A stretch of 64,000 nt of DNA. It comes from Pomphorhynchus laevis. Taxonomy: Eukaryota; Acanthocephala; Palaeacanthocephala; Echinorhynchida; Pomphorhynchidae. Positions 35,862 to 47,344 of this stretch are shown here, piece after piece; position 1 is the first letter of the stretch; every line of letters starts with the position of its first letter. The notes below the pieces were generated by a model, which was not told the origin of the DNA, ran no database searches, and was given only the letters and a program-made list of their open reading frames with translations. The position numbers were made by a program, and so were the translations under genes. The stretch is from assembly GCA_012934845.2 (NCBI GenBank), contig WNNJ02000502.1, positions 1 through 64,000 on the forward strand. Direction: 5' to 3'.

Positions 35862-36055
35862 AAACAAGCCAACTGAGTCTACGTATTTAATATAATTATA
35901 AAATAAAGAAAACATAATAATGCTAAATCAAAATTTAACAATTAAATAATAAAATTAATAATTGTTATAAGATTTTTTATAATTTAAATCAAGATAAAAT
36001 AAAAAATTGAAATTTAAAATTAATATCATTTTTATGAATTGACTAATAAATAATA
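35862..36055 (-). repeat. Penelope-like element 3'-end copy
   Basis: The terminus reads CAAGCCAACTGAGTCTACG and the copy ends near GAATTGACTAATAAATAATA. 36055-37150 after it shows no clear gene. A short minus-strand patch at 36200-36450 has protein-like frames, but I cannot assign it. Confidence 0.75.
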
Positions 36056-37157
36056 GATAAATAATTTCCATATTTTATACTCGACATTTATTCAGTTGAA
36101 ATAAGTGTTATTATTGTTATGGTTTTAAATTGACCCAAAATGAGCCTAAAGCTCTTACAGTCGCATTATCTCAGATAATTTATTTCAAATAATAACCCTC
36201 TGCCGCCACGGGCGATGAGGGAGGATCAACATTAAAACGGATAGTGTTTTTAAATGAATGCAAATTCGAGCATGTAAGACCTGTTGGCACATACATTAAC
36301 AGTATTTACAAATACAGGAAGATTCTCGTGTATAGCATATAATTCTATTTGAGCAAAGCTTTACAGGAAAACCGTCAAGAGAAAATCTCATACATGCTCA
36401 TTATACATGTTCGGGAATTGAACGGTAAGTGTGCACGGCGCCGTTTCTATTAAGGAGAAGAGTCTTTGCAGGATAAACGACAAGATTTGCTTTTTGGTAA
36501 GATAAGCTAATTTCGAAGACGAAGCCTTTCGGGACAAGCAAAATAAGAATTAAAGGAAATTCAATTATATTCTATCAATTTGCTCAAAATTTTGAATAGA
36601 CAAATCTTGCCAAATAGCCGATAACCCTTGGAATAAACATCATTTAAAAATATTTCATGGCTGTAGGATAGTTTGTTGAACTAAAAGATTGACCGTACGC
36701 ATAAAAGAAGCAACCTTACAAGCAATTATATCAAAATGATTAGTAAAACTCCACTTTAAGGACAGATTAAAGCTAAGATAGCAGAATTGCGTACACATTT
36801 ACAAACTCATACCGTCATCAGTAAAAACATTTTATTTTATTAATAAAATAAAATGTATTTTATTTTATTAATAAAATACATTATTAATAAATAATGGTAT
36901 ATTATTTATTAATAATTAATCATTATTTATTATCATTATTAATTACTGGTATATTTACTCGAATTAAGTTTAGGTGATAAAATAGAGTTCAGACATCAGT
37001 AAAAATAGATTTTAAATTACAGGTTTATATAGTGGACAGATCAACTCAATTGTAAATTGTTTGGTAAAATATTGTATATCGCATAAATCCAAACTGTTTT
37101 TCAAATTATTATTTGCAATTACATTGGAAATAATAATAAAGGTTTTCTGTAATTAAC

Positions 37158-37345
37158 AAAATCTTTATTTTAATTCAACTTTTTTAATTAACACGGACAG
37201 GAAAGTATAAACCTGCATGCGTTTTTACAAATTTCGTCGGGAAGCTTAACCAGGAATGCGCCTATCACAGATGCCTATCCTCCAATGGGGCGTTTCTAAA
37301 TTAGTCTACTCATCACTACAGTGTGGTCTCATCAGACCACCCTGT
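37158..37345 (-). mobile_element. Hammerhead-bearing element, inverted copy
   Basis: The minus strand has CTGATGAG at 37335-37328, the loop word TAGTGATGAGTAGACTAA, TAGAAACGCC in place of GTCGAAACGCC, then ATAGGCATC and the usual tail. Helix II and the base before GAAA are changed, so this copy is probably inactive. Confidence 0.7.
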
Positions 37346-37380
37346 AGAGATTTACTGATGAGTTAGTATTGTCGAAGTAG

Positions 37381-37610
37381 TGTGCAACAGGGCCACACTG
37401 ATGATACCACCCTGTAGTGATGAGTAGACTAAGGTCGAAACGCCTCATGGGAGGCTAGGCGTATGTAATAGGCACATTTCGGATTGAGCTTCCGATGAAG
37501 GTTGTAAAAAAGCATGCAGGTTTATACTTTCCTGTTCGTGTTAATTAAAAAAGTTGTATTAAAATTCTTTCGTATTTGATATTACGTCACCAAGTAGTTA
37601 AATCTTTATT
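37381..37610 (+). mobile_element. Hammerhead-bearing element, direct copy
   Basis: The core is CTGATGAT (last base changed) at 37398-37405 and GGTCGAAA at 37433-37440. Helix III ACGCCT/AGGCGT is intact (37440-37445 with 37457-37462), followed by A as cleavage base. Helix I has decayed to three pairs. The tail matches 27440-27560. It lies head to head with the copy at 37158-37345. A further core-like CTGATGAG sits between them at 37355-37362. Confidence 0.75.
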
Positions 37611-38342
37611 ATTTGCAATGTGTTCGTTGGATTAACTGCTAAAGATCAATATTGTTACTAGTATTGTGGTTGAATAACTTTTTGGACTTGAAAAGTGAAA
37701 TTTTGTCTTCGTAGACCTGTAGTCAGTAAAGAGTAAAACCACTGAAACCTTTAAAAGCTCTAATGATTGGTTAGACAATAATAATTTTTAGTAAGCTCAC
37801 TAATAATTTATTAGTGAGCAAATGTTGAACATCAATATTGTTATCAAACAATAAAAACGAGGATCGCTAAATCGCAAAAGATTTAACAACATGAAAGATT
37901 GAATAATGTGAATGATTAATAACTTAACTGTCAAAACAACATATTTTTCGTGGATTTAAAAATCTCATTACAAGTTTTTATTTTATTATACACAAATTAA
38001 ATAATTAATAATATTTATCCATGTTTTATATTGACTTTTTCTGGTATATAGTTAGAGAAAGGAAATTGATTTAAATTTCGATTTTAAAAGCCCCTTTGAT
38101 AAACATCCAAAGAGCCGAATGATTAACATCCAATCAGTTAAAAAGCACCTCACAAGCTTAACGTTATATACTTTTTTAAGATACATAAATGTTTATTAAT
38201 TAACCATAGATGTTTATTAATCAGTAAATAAATGTTTATTTAATTAACCACAAATTTATAAAATTATATCGTTTATATAAATATTATAATATATACACTT
38301 GGATATACCTTAATATTAAATTATATTATATAAATTCCTTAC

Positions 38343-38610
38343 CTTTCCTTTTGCTTATCAGTGAAGGATTCTGTTTGAGCAATCTTCAAATTGTTTAAAA
38401 TCCAGGGTAGTTTATAAAATAACGGTTCATTGGTGTTAATTGATTGAATGTCAAATCCACGAATATTGCTTAAATTCTCTCCGCTTATCAAAGCAGTTGC
38501 GTAACGTTCACATAGCATCGCCATGCGGGTTAAGTTTATCGTATCCAAATTTATTGATCTCACCAGCATGTAATTGCTGTACAGATGAATTATAAGACAA
38601 ACAACAAGTA
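38343..38610 (-). CDS. RUSF1: RUSF1, internal exon
   Basis: An AG acceptor precedes 38610 and a GTAAGG donor follows 38343. The frame reads VLVVCLIIHLYSNYMLVRSI, then LDTINLTRMAMLCERYATAL, ending TESFTDKQKE. The block corresponds to the LTALHIYANYRAVRALVMETLN region of human RUSF1, part of the conserved DUF647 core with a membrane-like hydrophobic start. The expected preceding segment (ETLVNL... in human) was not found between this exon and 43525. 37610-38340 downstream is AT-rich without a gene. Confidence 0.8.
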
Positions 38611-39179
38611 CTGTTTCAGCTCTGACTTAAAAATTATAAGCATTGGTCAATTAGAACTTTGGCTTGGCAAAGGTTGCAAACACATTGTAAAATATTTTAA
38701 ATACTTTGGCAAGTACAGGATCATTCAAATATGCAAAATAATCAAATACTAATAAAAAGGCTTTGACTAAATGAATAAAGCGATAAGCGACGCTATTATC
38801 TAGAGATGCAAATGTATATTCATCTAAATCCAAAGAAAAGATTCACCTAAATTCAGGTAAATGAATTCGTGCATGTATGTGATAAAGAGCAATATAACTC
38901 AAGCATTTTTGAAATAAACCGGAATATACAAATTGTAGTATGCTGTTTAAAGTCACAATCAATTTCATATAGTGACATTTGCATACTTAAATAAACGATG
39001 AATCAATGGTTTATTTAGAAAATAAGTACTAGTTATTAATAATAAACTATTTTTAATAATAATTAATATATTAATTATTATACTATTAAAATTATTATAT
39101 TATTACAGCATTAATGCTGTAATTAAAGAGCAATTATCAAAGGTATTTAATATAAACTGTATTTACTCAAATTCTTATT

Positions 39180-39470
39180 ATGATACATCGTATGTTATTT
39201 ATTAGTAAATTCATAAAAATTGACTTTTATTTTGAATTTCAATTTTAAATTTTAACCTGATATAAATATAAATTGTAAAATTATAAAATCTTACTAATTA
39301 TATAGGAATTGCGTTTGATACCATAGCAATTTGACACCAATATGAAACCTGACACCATAGCAATTCCTCCTGATGACCTATAATCCTTATTCTGATATAT
39401 TTATGTTATTTATTAGTCAATTCATAAAAATTGACTTTAATTTTAAATTTTTTATTTTAACTTGATATAA
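39180..39470 (+). repeat. Two plus-oriented Penelope-like 3' pieces
   Basis: Each has TTATTTATTAGTCAATTCAT or AGTAAATTCATAAAAATTGA followed by TTGATATAA, the complement of the 3' untranslated part. Neither shows a complete terminus. 38610-39180 before them holds a 60-residue minus frame (38651-38833) that I cannot assign. Confidence 0.6.
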
Positions 39471-39536
39471 GCTATATGAAATTTTTTAAATTATATATAA
39501 TTATTTATTAATGTCAAATCAATAATAATTAATAAT

Positions 39537-40320
39537 AACATAGGACAATATTCGATTTTGATAATTATCAAGGGCAGACAGGAATAAAATTATGGACATT
39601 AATTCCATTATTATTTCAGCCCCATAATATACAAAACAAATAACGATAACATTTAAAAAGTATATTAGTTAATATAGTAAAAATATATTATATATATTAT
39701 AAATATATTATTTTTATATTATTATTTTTAAAATAAAATGATATAAGGTTAATAACCTTACATCTATTTTAATAATTAAAAATGTAATTGTAAAGCCATA
39801 TATCGATAACTTCTGTCTAAATTTCTGCTTTCTGCTTGTGTACACATTAAATGTGTACACATCAACATTTTCTGATTATATAGAAATAGGAGTCGAAACC
39901 TGATAATATAGCAGTTCCTCCTGATGGCCTCTAATCCTAATTATGATACAATGTCTGTTATTTATTAGTCAATTCATAAAAATTGACTTTTATTTTAAAT
40001 TTCAATTTTAAAATTTTAACTTGAAGTAAGTTATATGAAATATTTATAAATTATTTATAATTATTTATTAATGTCGAATCATATCAGATAACTGAGTCTA
40101 CATATTTTATACGATATATAAATAAAAATAAAGATAAATAATAAATAATTATATAAGATTTAATTAGAATAAGATACTATATAATCAAATTTCATCAGAG
40201 GAAATACGTCATTAGAACGTGCTTGGCCCGGTACTATGTTGGGTAGAGGAATAGGTACCGGAACTTGATAACATAGCAATTTTTCTTAATGACCTCTGAT
40301 CATTATTCTGATACAAGGTT
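39537..40320 (-). repeat. ~775-bp composite unit, inverted partner of 20101-20873
   Basis: This is the reverse complement of the unit in the MTG2 intron, with only scattered differences and a short length change in a TATATATT run near 39690. It lies in a RUSF1 intron. Confidence 0.85.
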
Positions 40321-40579
40321 AAAAATAAAATCTCATAAATATTTATTACTTTTTCATAATTATTAATAATTATTTATCATTTAAATTGTATTTAATTGAT
40401 AAATAACATAAAATACTTATACTCAGTTAGCTGATCTGATTATATAAATTTTCGTTTAATTGTACTGTGTTTAATTGTACATCTCGGTCTGGTTGGTAAT
40501 ATCTCTTGTATACAATTCGCACAATATTCTTACATTTTAACACAAAATAATATAATTATAAGGATTACTTCTTAAAAAT

Positions 40580-43430
40580 TAAATCTGCTAACTGAGTCTA
40601 CGTATTGTTATATAATTATAAAATAAACAAAACATAATAATGCTAAATCAAAATTTAATAATTAAATAATAAAATTAATAATTGTTTTTAGATTTTCTAT
40701 AATTTAAATCAAGTTAAAAAATAAAAATAAAAATAAAAAATAAAAAATAAAATTTAAAATAAACGTCATTTTTATGAATTGACTAATAAATAACAGACGT
40801 TGTATCAGAATAAGAATTAGAGGTCATCAGGAGGAACTGCTATGCTATCAGGTTTCGGCCCCTAACTCCTCTACCCAACATAGCAGCGGGGCCAAATACA
40901 TGCTAATGATGTATTTCCTCTGAAATAACTATCTAGTATCTTATTATAATGCAAAGTATATTATTTATTATCCATCCATAAAAATTTGCCACTTAAGAGT
41001 TTAAATTTATTCTTTATATTATTGTGTTGATTTATATATTTTACTATTTTCTGCTTGATGTTATTTTTATAGTAACCTAGTTTAAAATATGTATCTATTA
41101 AATTATTTAAATGATTTTGAAGAAAGCCAATATCATTACATATTGTTGCAATTCTTAAAATTTCATTATTTAATGTATTATATTTTATATTATATGGTAT
41201 GCATGAATGCTCATGCAAAAATATGTTTCTTGTAAATTTAAATATGTCATCTTTACGATATAAATTAATAGTAGTTTTAGTTAATGTTAATTTAATGTTC
41301 ATATCTAGATATACACCTTCTTTATCATTAATATTAGTTTTGTTAAGAATAAGGCTTTCTGGATAAATGTGCTCACTAATTGAATAAAAATTATTAGAAT
41401 TAAATACACATATATCATCAATGTATCGAAACATATATTTCATATATTTATATTGTTTAGATTTAGTTTTTACACAGTTATGAACAAATTCATATTCTAT
41501 AAAGCTTAAAAACAAGTCAGCTATAATTGGGCTACTATTACCACCCATTGGAACACCTTTTACTTGTCTAAATATAGATGTCCCTACTTTTAAATAGTTT
41601 TGATTTATCAAAATATTTAAGGATTCTATTAATTCAATTTTATCCATATATTTATATTTATTTGATGGTTTAATTTTTGTTAGATAGGCGTTATAATTAT
41701 TATAACATATATATGCATATCTTTTTCCGAATATAAGATTAATTAATTTTACTAACGCTTCTTTAATATCTACTAAACCTAGATTTGTATAAAGAGTACT
41801 ATAATCGTATGTAAGTCACACTTTTTAAAGTGTGACTTTAATTGCTTAAAGTATTTTATTCATATAGACAGAAAGTGGTTTTAATGTACATTTAAACGCA
41901 CTACATATGAACCTGGGTTTTATTGGATTTTTATGTAATTTTGGATTCCAATATAATATAGGTATAGTTTTATTATCTGATTCAACCTTTATACCCTTTT
42001 TATTCATTATAGAACAGTGACTTGTAATAATTGTTTCTAAACTCAACTCACTACGTTCATATGTTGGATTTACATTTAAATCATTAGAATTAACCTCTTT
42101 CATTAGTATATCATAATAAAGCTTTTTGCATATGAAGACAAAGTTATTACTAGCTTTATCAATAGTTGTTATTATATAGTTATCCTTTAATTTAGTAAGT
42201 TCTTTATACATATCTTTATTAATTTTATCTTTCCTTTTATAATTGTTTGTTATTTTCATTTTATTTTTAATTTTATCAAATATATAATCTTTCCAAATGT
42301 TAATCTTAGATATATTCGAGCTTTCACTATTAATCAGCTTACTAAAGTAATCATTTAAGTTATTATATAACGAACTGTAAATTTTATTTTTGTCGTTGTT
42401 GTTATTTAATCTATATTTATACCCTTTTGATAGCAGCTTTCTTAATTCACAATTTTCAATTAATTCTAGATTATGGGTACATATATGTTCATTTATTTTA
42501 TCAAAACTAAGACTTTTACAATTGCATTCTGTTTCCATTATGTTTCTAATATTATCGTTACATATTGATTTTAATTCTTTGTTATAATTACAATTTTTTC
42601 GTCCTAATGGTGGTAGGAGTTTATACCTTATTTTAGGAATATATTTACTTAAATCTGACCCTATTATTTCTTTACTTTTAGAATTATTTAAAAGTCCGGC
42701 TATATTTATGTTATCTATACATTTATTAATGAAGTTTATGGTTAATGTATATTTTCTATTGTTATTATTTACATTTATTGTATGATTATAGTATTTTGTA
42801 TTACAATAACTGTCTATTATACAACTTAGCCTATCATAGTCGTTAATTAATTTTTGATTTATTGAACATATGATATCTTTAGAAAAACTTCTTATATTTA
42901 CATAAAGATCTTTTAGCTTATTATCACTTAAAAGTTGTTTTAATATTTCTAATTGTTCATTTATATACATATCTTTTTTAATATTTTTAACTCTATTTTT
43001 CCTATTCCTTTTATCACCATGACTTCTTGGTTTGCGTTTAACCGGATTATTATAATATAGTTGTTTATTATGTATTATACTACTTCTGCCAATTCCTTGT
43101 ACCACGTCATTCAATCCTAATGGGTACATGGAATTAAGCGTTTTAATCCAAAAATCTTCTTTTTCTAATAGTTTTTGATTTAATATTGAAATGTTTTCTT
43201 CGATAATATGTTCTAAAATAAATAATTTACAGTTTTTAATATCATGTCCTATTAATCTCATATGTTTATGAAATATAGTTTGACTATTATGCTGTATATT
43301 ATATATGTGTTGCCTAAACCTAGTTTTTAACATTTGATATGTTTTTCCTATATATTGCAATCCACATGTGCATTGTAAAACAGAAATTGAACTTAACTGT
43401 ATTGGTGTTGAAGAAAAACTGAAATTATGA
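40580..43430 (-). mobile_element. Penelope-like element with the GIY-YIG nuclease before the RT
   Basis: On the minus strand a nuclease begins near 43375 with CTCGLQYIGKTYQ, the YIG half of a GIY-YIG domain preceded by a CxC pair, then RFRQHIY and HKHMRLIGHD. A Lys/Arg-rich linker (KRKPRSHGDKRNRK) and a long spacer follow. The RT has WNPKLHKNPIKPR, TYDYSTLYTNL, VKGVPMGGNSSPIIADLF and RYIDDI. The frame ends at 40961 without a second nuclease. This permuted layout is that of the Naiad/Chlamys-type group. About two frame breaks occur between the two large open parts (43430-41846 and 41647-40961) and no start codon is seen. The 3' end is near 40580. Confidence 0.88.
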
Positions 43431-43524
43431 CAAAATTACAAAATAGGGCAATAAGATTGACCAGAACTTCCTGAAATGAAATACACGATTAACAGAATCG
43501 ATTTGTTTGATATTGTATGCCAAC

Positions 43525-43626
43525 CTGACTATTGTCTTTAGCCAAGATATCAGCGATATTATCGGATTTCGCTTGATGTTGAGCTATCATTGCTCGAGAT
43601 GCCCCTCCAGCAATACTAACAATAGC
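43525..43626 (-). CDS. RUSF1: RUSF1, internal exon
   Basis: A 34-codon exon bounded by AG (43628-43627) and GTTGGC reads AIVSIAGGASRAMIAQHQAK and SDNIADILAKDNSQ. The human counterpart is CIVSVAGGATRAALTVHQA...NMADVSAKDSSQ, so the match is close. It lies 95 bases upstream of the Penelope-like element, which sits in the next intron in the same orientation. Confidence 0.92.
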
Positions 43627-44971
43627 CTATTGAAACGAGTACAAACATAAATTACATTTACGGCAACAAACATTTTCAACTGCTAAGTTTATTGTTGCAA
43701 CAATATTTTCAAAATATATACAATCAAGAAGCAATCGGCGAGCATTTTAAATAAATAGAGAATAAATTTAAAAATATAACTTTTCCTGAAAACCTTAAAT
43801 GTTCAATTAACTTCAAAATATGATTTTATTTTCTCTTCAATTTTTGTAGACCTCCAACTGCAGTTGTGTGCTCATAAACGCATCTACGCTTCCCGTTGTT
43901 GCGTTTGGACGAAGTAGATTCAAGTTAGCATTCATTGATATGAATGCTAATGTTAGCGTCAGTTGGTACTCGTTTAGAATAGTTTTAATTTCCTTAAGGT
44001 AATGGGTGTGCTATGCTGGTAGATTAATTAAATTTTTATAAATTTGCAAAATAAATATTATTGCAAATGAAATAAGAATTTAAAAATTAAAATAGAATGA
44101 TGTAATAAAATTAATTTACAGGAACAAAGATATTGGTTTAATTTTAAAAATTACAATATTTTGATAGCAAATTCTATCATTTTGAGGAATATTATAAACT
44201 GCTTATTCAAACATAAAAGACTTAAGTTTGCAATTTATACGAAATACTCGAAATTTGTAACAAAGGTAAAACATTTTATATATTAATATTTTAATACATA
44301 TTTTAAAAAATCGTTTTGTAATTTTCCTGAAGATTATAACAGTAGCTATCGAAATATCCTGTGAATTTTGAAATAAAGCTAATTTCTCAATATTTGTAAA
44401 TTTTTAAGAAATAAATGGATATTTTCTTAAAACTTTGTAATTACATTTCTTTTAGAACAAAACTCTTCTTCATTTACTATTAACTTAAGAAATGACATAA
44501 TCATTCCATTTTTATTATAAATTCATCATATTTTATTAAGAATTTAGATTTCATTTGTAATTCACTAAGAATTAGTAAATAATTCTTATGTTTTAATAAA
44601 TTTCAATTTAGATTTTGACTTGATATAAATATAAATTGTATAAAATTTATGCAAAACATTTATATAATTTATAATTAAAAACTTTTTTACACAATAAATT
44701 TGTACAGCAAATTTTATACACTGGTATCCATTTCGTTTTACTGATAGCTAATCTACTTCCTAAAAAACGGCAGTAAAAGTTTCTGGTCGCAAACCATTTG
44801 CTTCGATTGCAAAATCAAGTAAATTTTCATATTAACGTGGAAAATAATAATTATTAATAATTATTAATAATTATTATTCTGAATATAAAATTTAGATTAT
44901 ATGTCTTAATGACAAATTTATATTAAATTATATGTCAAATTTAATATTCAAGTGAATTATTAAATTAATAC

Positions 44972-45159
44972 CCGCAGCAAGCCACCGAAACCAAAAATTA
45001 TAGGTATCACGAATCTGGAATTTAAAAACTTCGGAATCATCATTTCTACAATAAATGACGCGTCATTGCATATGTCAGCCATTAGTCTCCATGTCTTTAC
45101 ATTCACATTAGAGCTTAGATACCACGCAAATGATATTTTTCCAATCATACCAATTCCAT
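44972..45159 (-). CDS. RUSF1: RUSF1, internal exon
   Basis: After CATACAG the exon completes a split Asp codon and reads GIGMIGKISFAWYLSSNVNV, then KTWRLMADICNDASFIVE, ending FGFGGLLR before a GTATTA donor. Human RUSF1 has GMLGRI.FAWWKGSKLD.. and WRLFADILNDVAMFLE here. It joins in phase to 48122 above and 43525 below. The two introns are 2962 and 1345 nt. Confidence 0.92.
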
Positions 45160-45388
45160 CTGTATGATGAAAAAAATATTCAGGCTAAAACTGTTAATAA
45201 CTTTATCCTCAAAGGTGAAATTTAAATTTTATAAACACAATAGTATAACATTTTAACCTATATGTTGTTTCAGTAAGCTTATTTTATCGAATTTAATAAG
45301 TTTAAATACAGTAATATCGAATTTAAAAATATCGGATTTATTTTATTTTTTGATTACATAGTAATAATGAACTATTACTATAATCTGG

Positions 45389-45886
45389 GTCAGCAGCTGA
45401 TGAGACCCACCCAGACTGATTAGTAGCGTCCTGCCGTATCAAACATAGAAACAATTCCTGTGAGGATGATATCGTGCCACAATCAGAAGAATTTCAGCTC
45501 ACAGATGCATTCAAGTTAAATTAAAAGCATTTATTGCAAGTGGCAGCATGAAGAAACAGTGATCCGGCTAGCGGATAACACACAGATGGTGGGTTTCTAA
45601 TAGATCTTTAGAATGCGATCCCCAACCGAAAGTAATATACAGAAATGTATATCTACACCACTGGAGCAGCCAGCTAAGTAGATGTAGCGTTGAATCAAGA
45701 TACAGACGTCTTGAGTTCAAAGACGAGCAGCACCAGTGTACGGAGTAAGCAGATAATAAGGGTCGAAACGTGAAATGTAGGTATGGGTCAGCAGCTGATG
45801 AGACCCACCCAGACTGATTAGTAGCGTCCTGCTGTATCAAAAATAAGATCAATACCTGTGAGGATAATATTGTGCCACAACCAGAA
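45389..45886 (+). mobile_element. Retrozyme-like element: two ~100-bp repeats 398 bp apart
   Basis: The segment starting TGGGTCAGCAGCTGATGAGA recurs 398 bases later, and both copies run about 100 bases through GACTGATTAGTAGCGTCCTG and GTGCCACAA.CAGAAG. Each has the hammerhead core CTGATGAG (45397 and 45795) with TCTGGG/CCCAGA or a shorter match as in the other families, but CAAA stands where CGAAA is expected. One GGGTCGAAACG lies at 45757-45767, just before the second copy. The layout resembles small non-autonomous hammerhead retroelements. Ribozyme function is not supported for these copies. Confidence 0.55.
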
Positions 45887-46659
45887 GTATTACTATAACG
45901 TACTGTGTGGACGATGAAATAAACAAGAATCGATATTAGAGATGCGAGATGTAAATGATGCAGCTATGCTCCCATATCCTAGTTTAATTAGCGGATGATC
46001 TGCTTAGTTCAGTATTTGATTGAATTTAGCCTATTATAAAGCCACGGGATTCAATAATTAGCTTTAGAATTGGAACATCACAGTTTACATTTAAATAGTA
46101 GTCCGTAATCAACTTTAAATGTGATTCATAATATATTTTTTAAATTTTTATTATATTTGTAAGATAAGGAGTAATCACAGATTTATCAAAATTATAATTT
46201 TGATAGCATCGTCAGTAAAAATAAAGTTGAAAACACTGAGCAAACTAGAAAGGGGTTAAGGATATTATAAAAATGAATATTTGCATCACATATTATTTAA
46301 TATATAATATATTTTTATTGATATTAATATTTATTAATCATAAATATTAAATTCTTTAAACTTGTATGAATTTCGCTAACCTATTGCTAATTCCTTTTGA
46401 CTGATACTTTCTGGAAACACATTACTGATTAACTTCGCTTTTAACGTATATAACTGATATATTTGATAGCGTTTGGCACTTGCTTCTCTAATATGTGTTC
46501 ATGCCTTGTTCACGTGTGACCAGTACTGCGTAAGTTGATAATCCATCATATTTGGAAATCTCTTTTAGCTTTCCTATCGTTTTGCCCGTTTATCAAATAT
46601 AATATAACTTATTAAATTTGTATTATATTTGGAAAATAATAACAACGAATGTTTTTAAA

Positions 46660-46830
46660 TAGTTGATAATGATCCATTTTTGATAAAGAATTATTAGAGA
46701 TGGTTCAAAGTAAAGAAGGAAATTTTATTTGATATTTCGCTAACTTCTGTTAGCATCTTCATAAAATTACGTAATGTTCTGAAGATGCTAACAGAGATTA
46801 GCGAGATATCAAATAAAATGTCCCCCTTTT
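46660..46830. repeat. Short foldback/MITE-like family, palindromic copy
   Basis: The left arm TTTGATATTTCGCTAACTTC with GTTAGCATCTTCA is complementary to GAAGATGCTAACAGAGATTA and GCGAGATATCAAA on the right. The arms are about 45 bases and nearly meet. It is the best folded member of the family. 45886-46660 before it holds no recognised gene. Confidence 0.75.
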
Positions 46831-46918
46831 TGATAGCAGACGGCATTAAATATCAGCTGTAATATAGTCATTTATACAGAAGAGTAAGTAGACAATCATC
46901 TCAGAAGTGACGGATTAT

Positions 46919-47082
46919 TGCCATCTGCTAGTCCTCTTCTGCATCCAGCAGTGGAAGGGATCCGGTACTGATGAGTCATTGTGATGACGAAACAGTATCT
47001 AATACTGTCATCGTCGTTCTTTCGCGTCTGGCTTACATTATTGTTGACATAATTCACGCGGAATGGTATCGTTTGATAAATT
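46919..47082 (+). mobile_element. Hammerhead-bearing element, copy 1 of a pair
   Basis: Core CTGATGAG is at 46968-46975, then helix II GTCAT/ATGAC with a TGTG loop (46975-46988) and GAAA at 46989-46992. Helix III ACAGTAT/ATACTGT with a CTA loop (46992-47008) is followed by C (47009), a GTC triplet. Helix I pairs only if TGCC (46919-46922) folds back onto GGTA before the core, which makes 46919 the base expected just after cleavage. The right part shares TTCGCGTC.GGCTTACAT and ACGCGGAATGGTATCGTTTG with copy 2. Confidence 0.75.
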
Positions 47083-47104
47083 CATAATTAAAAGAAGTTA
47101 GCCG

Positions 47105-47320
47105 ATATAAAAGATACCTGAGCTGGCATTTGTCAGTGCTTTTGCTAATGATCCTATTTGGTGAAGCCGTAGTGCTGGTTTAGCACTCTATGACATTACT
47201 ATAGGTGTTCAATATAAAAGATACCTGAGCTGGCATTTGTCAGTGCTTTTGCTAATGATCCTATTTGGTGAAGCCGTAGTGCTGGTTTAGCACTCTATGA
47301 CATTACTATAGGTGTTATAG
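47105..47320 (+). repeat. ~107-bp perfect tandem duplication
   Basis: The unit ATATAAAAGATACCTGAGCT...ATTACTATAGGTGTT occurs twice in a row with no differences that I can see, at about 47105-47210 and 47212-47318. It has a hairpin word (AGTGCTGGTTTAGCACT). It lies between the two hammerhead copies and thus in the body of the presumed element. The identity suggests a recent duplication. Confidence 0.9.
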
Positions 47321-47344
47321 TTCCTCATACACATGACTTGTTTC

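Noticed and set aside
38651-38833. A further RUSF1 exon
   Set aside because: The 60-residue frame lies where an exon is missing, but it does not resemble the expected ETLVNL...PLV segment and has no good splice borders.
20080-40400. A MITE family defined by the shared terminus CAGCTAACTGAGTCTACG
   Set aside because: The terminus belongs to the 3' end of the Penelope-like element at 40.6 kb, and one copy runs into its RT gene.
45757-45771. A separate hammerhead built around GGGTCGAAACGTG
   Set aside because: No CTGATGAG core lies at a suitable distance upstream and helix III is at most three weak pairs.
45389-45886. CRISPR-like repeat pair
   Set aside because: There are only two 100-bp repeats 398 bases apart in an animal genome, with a hammerhead-like core.
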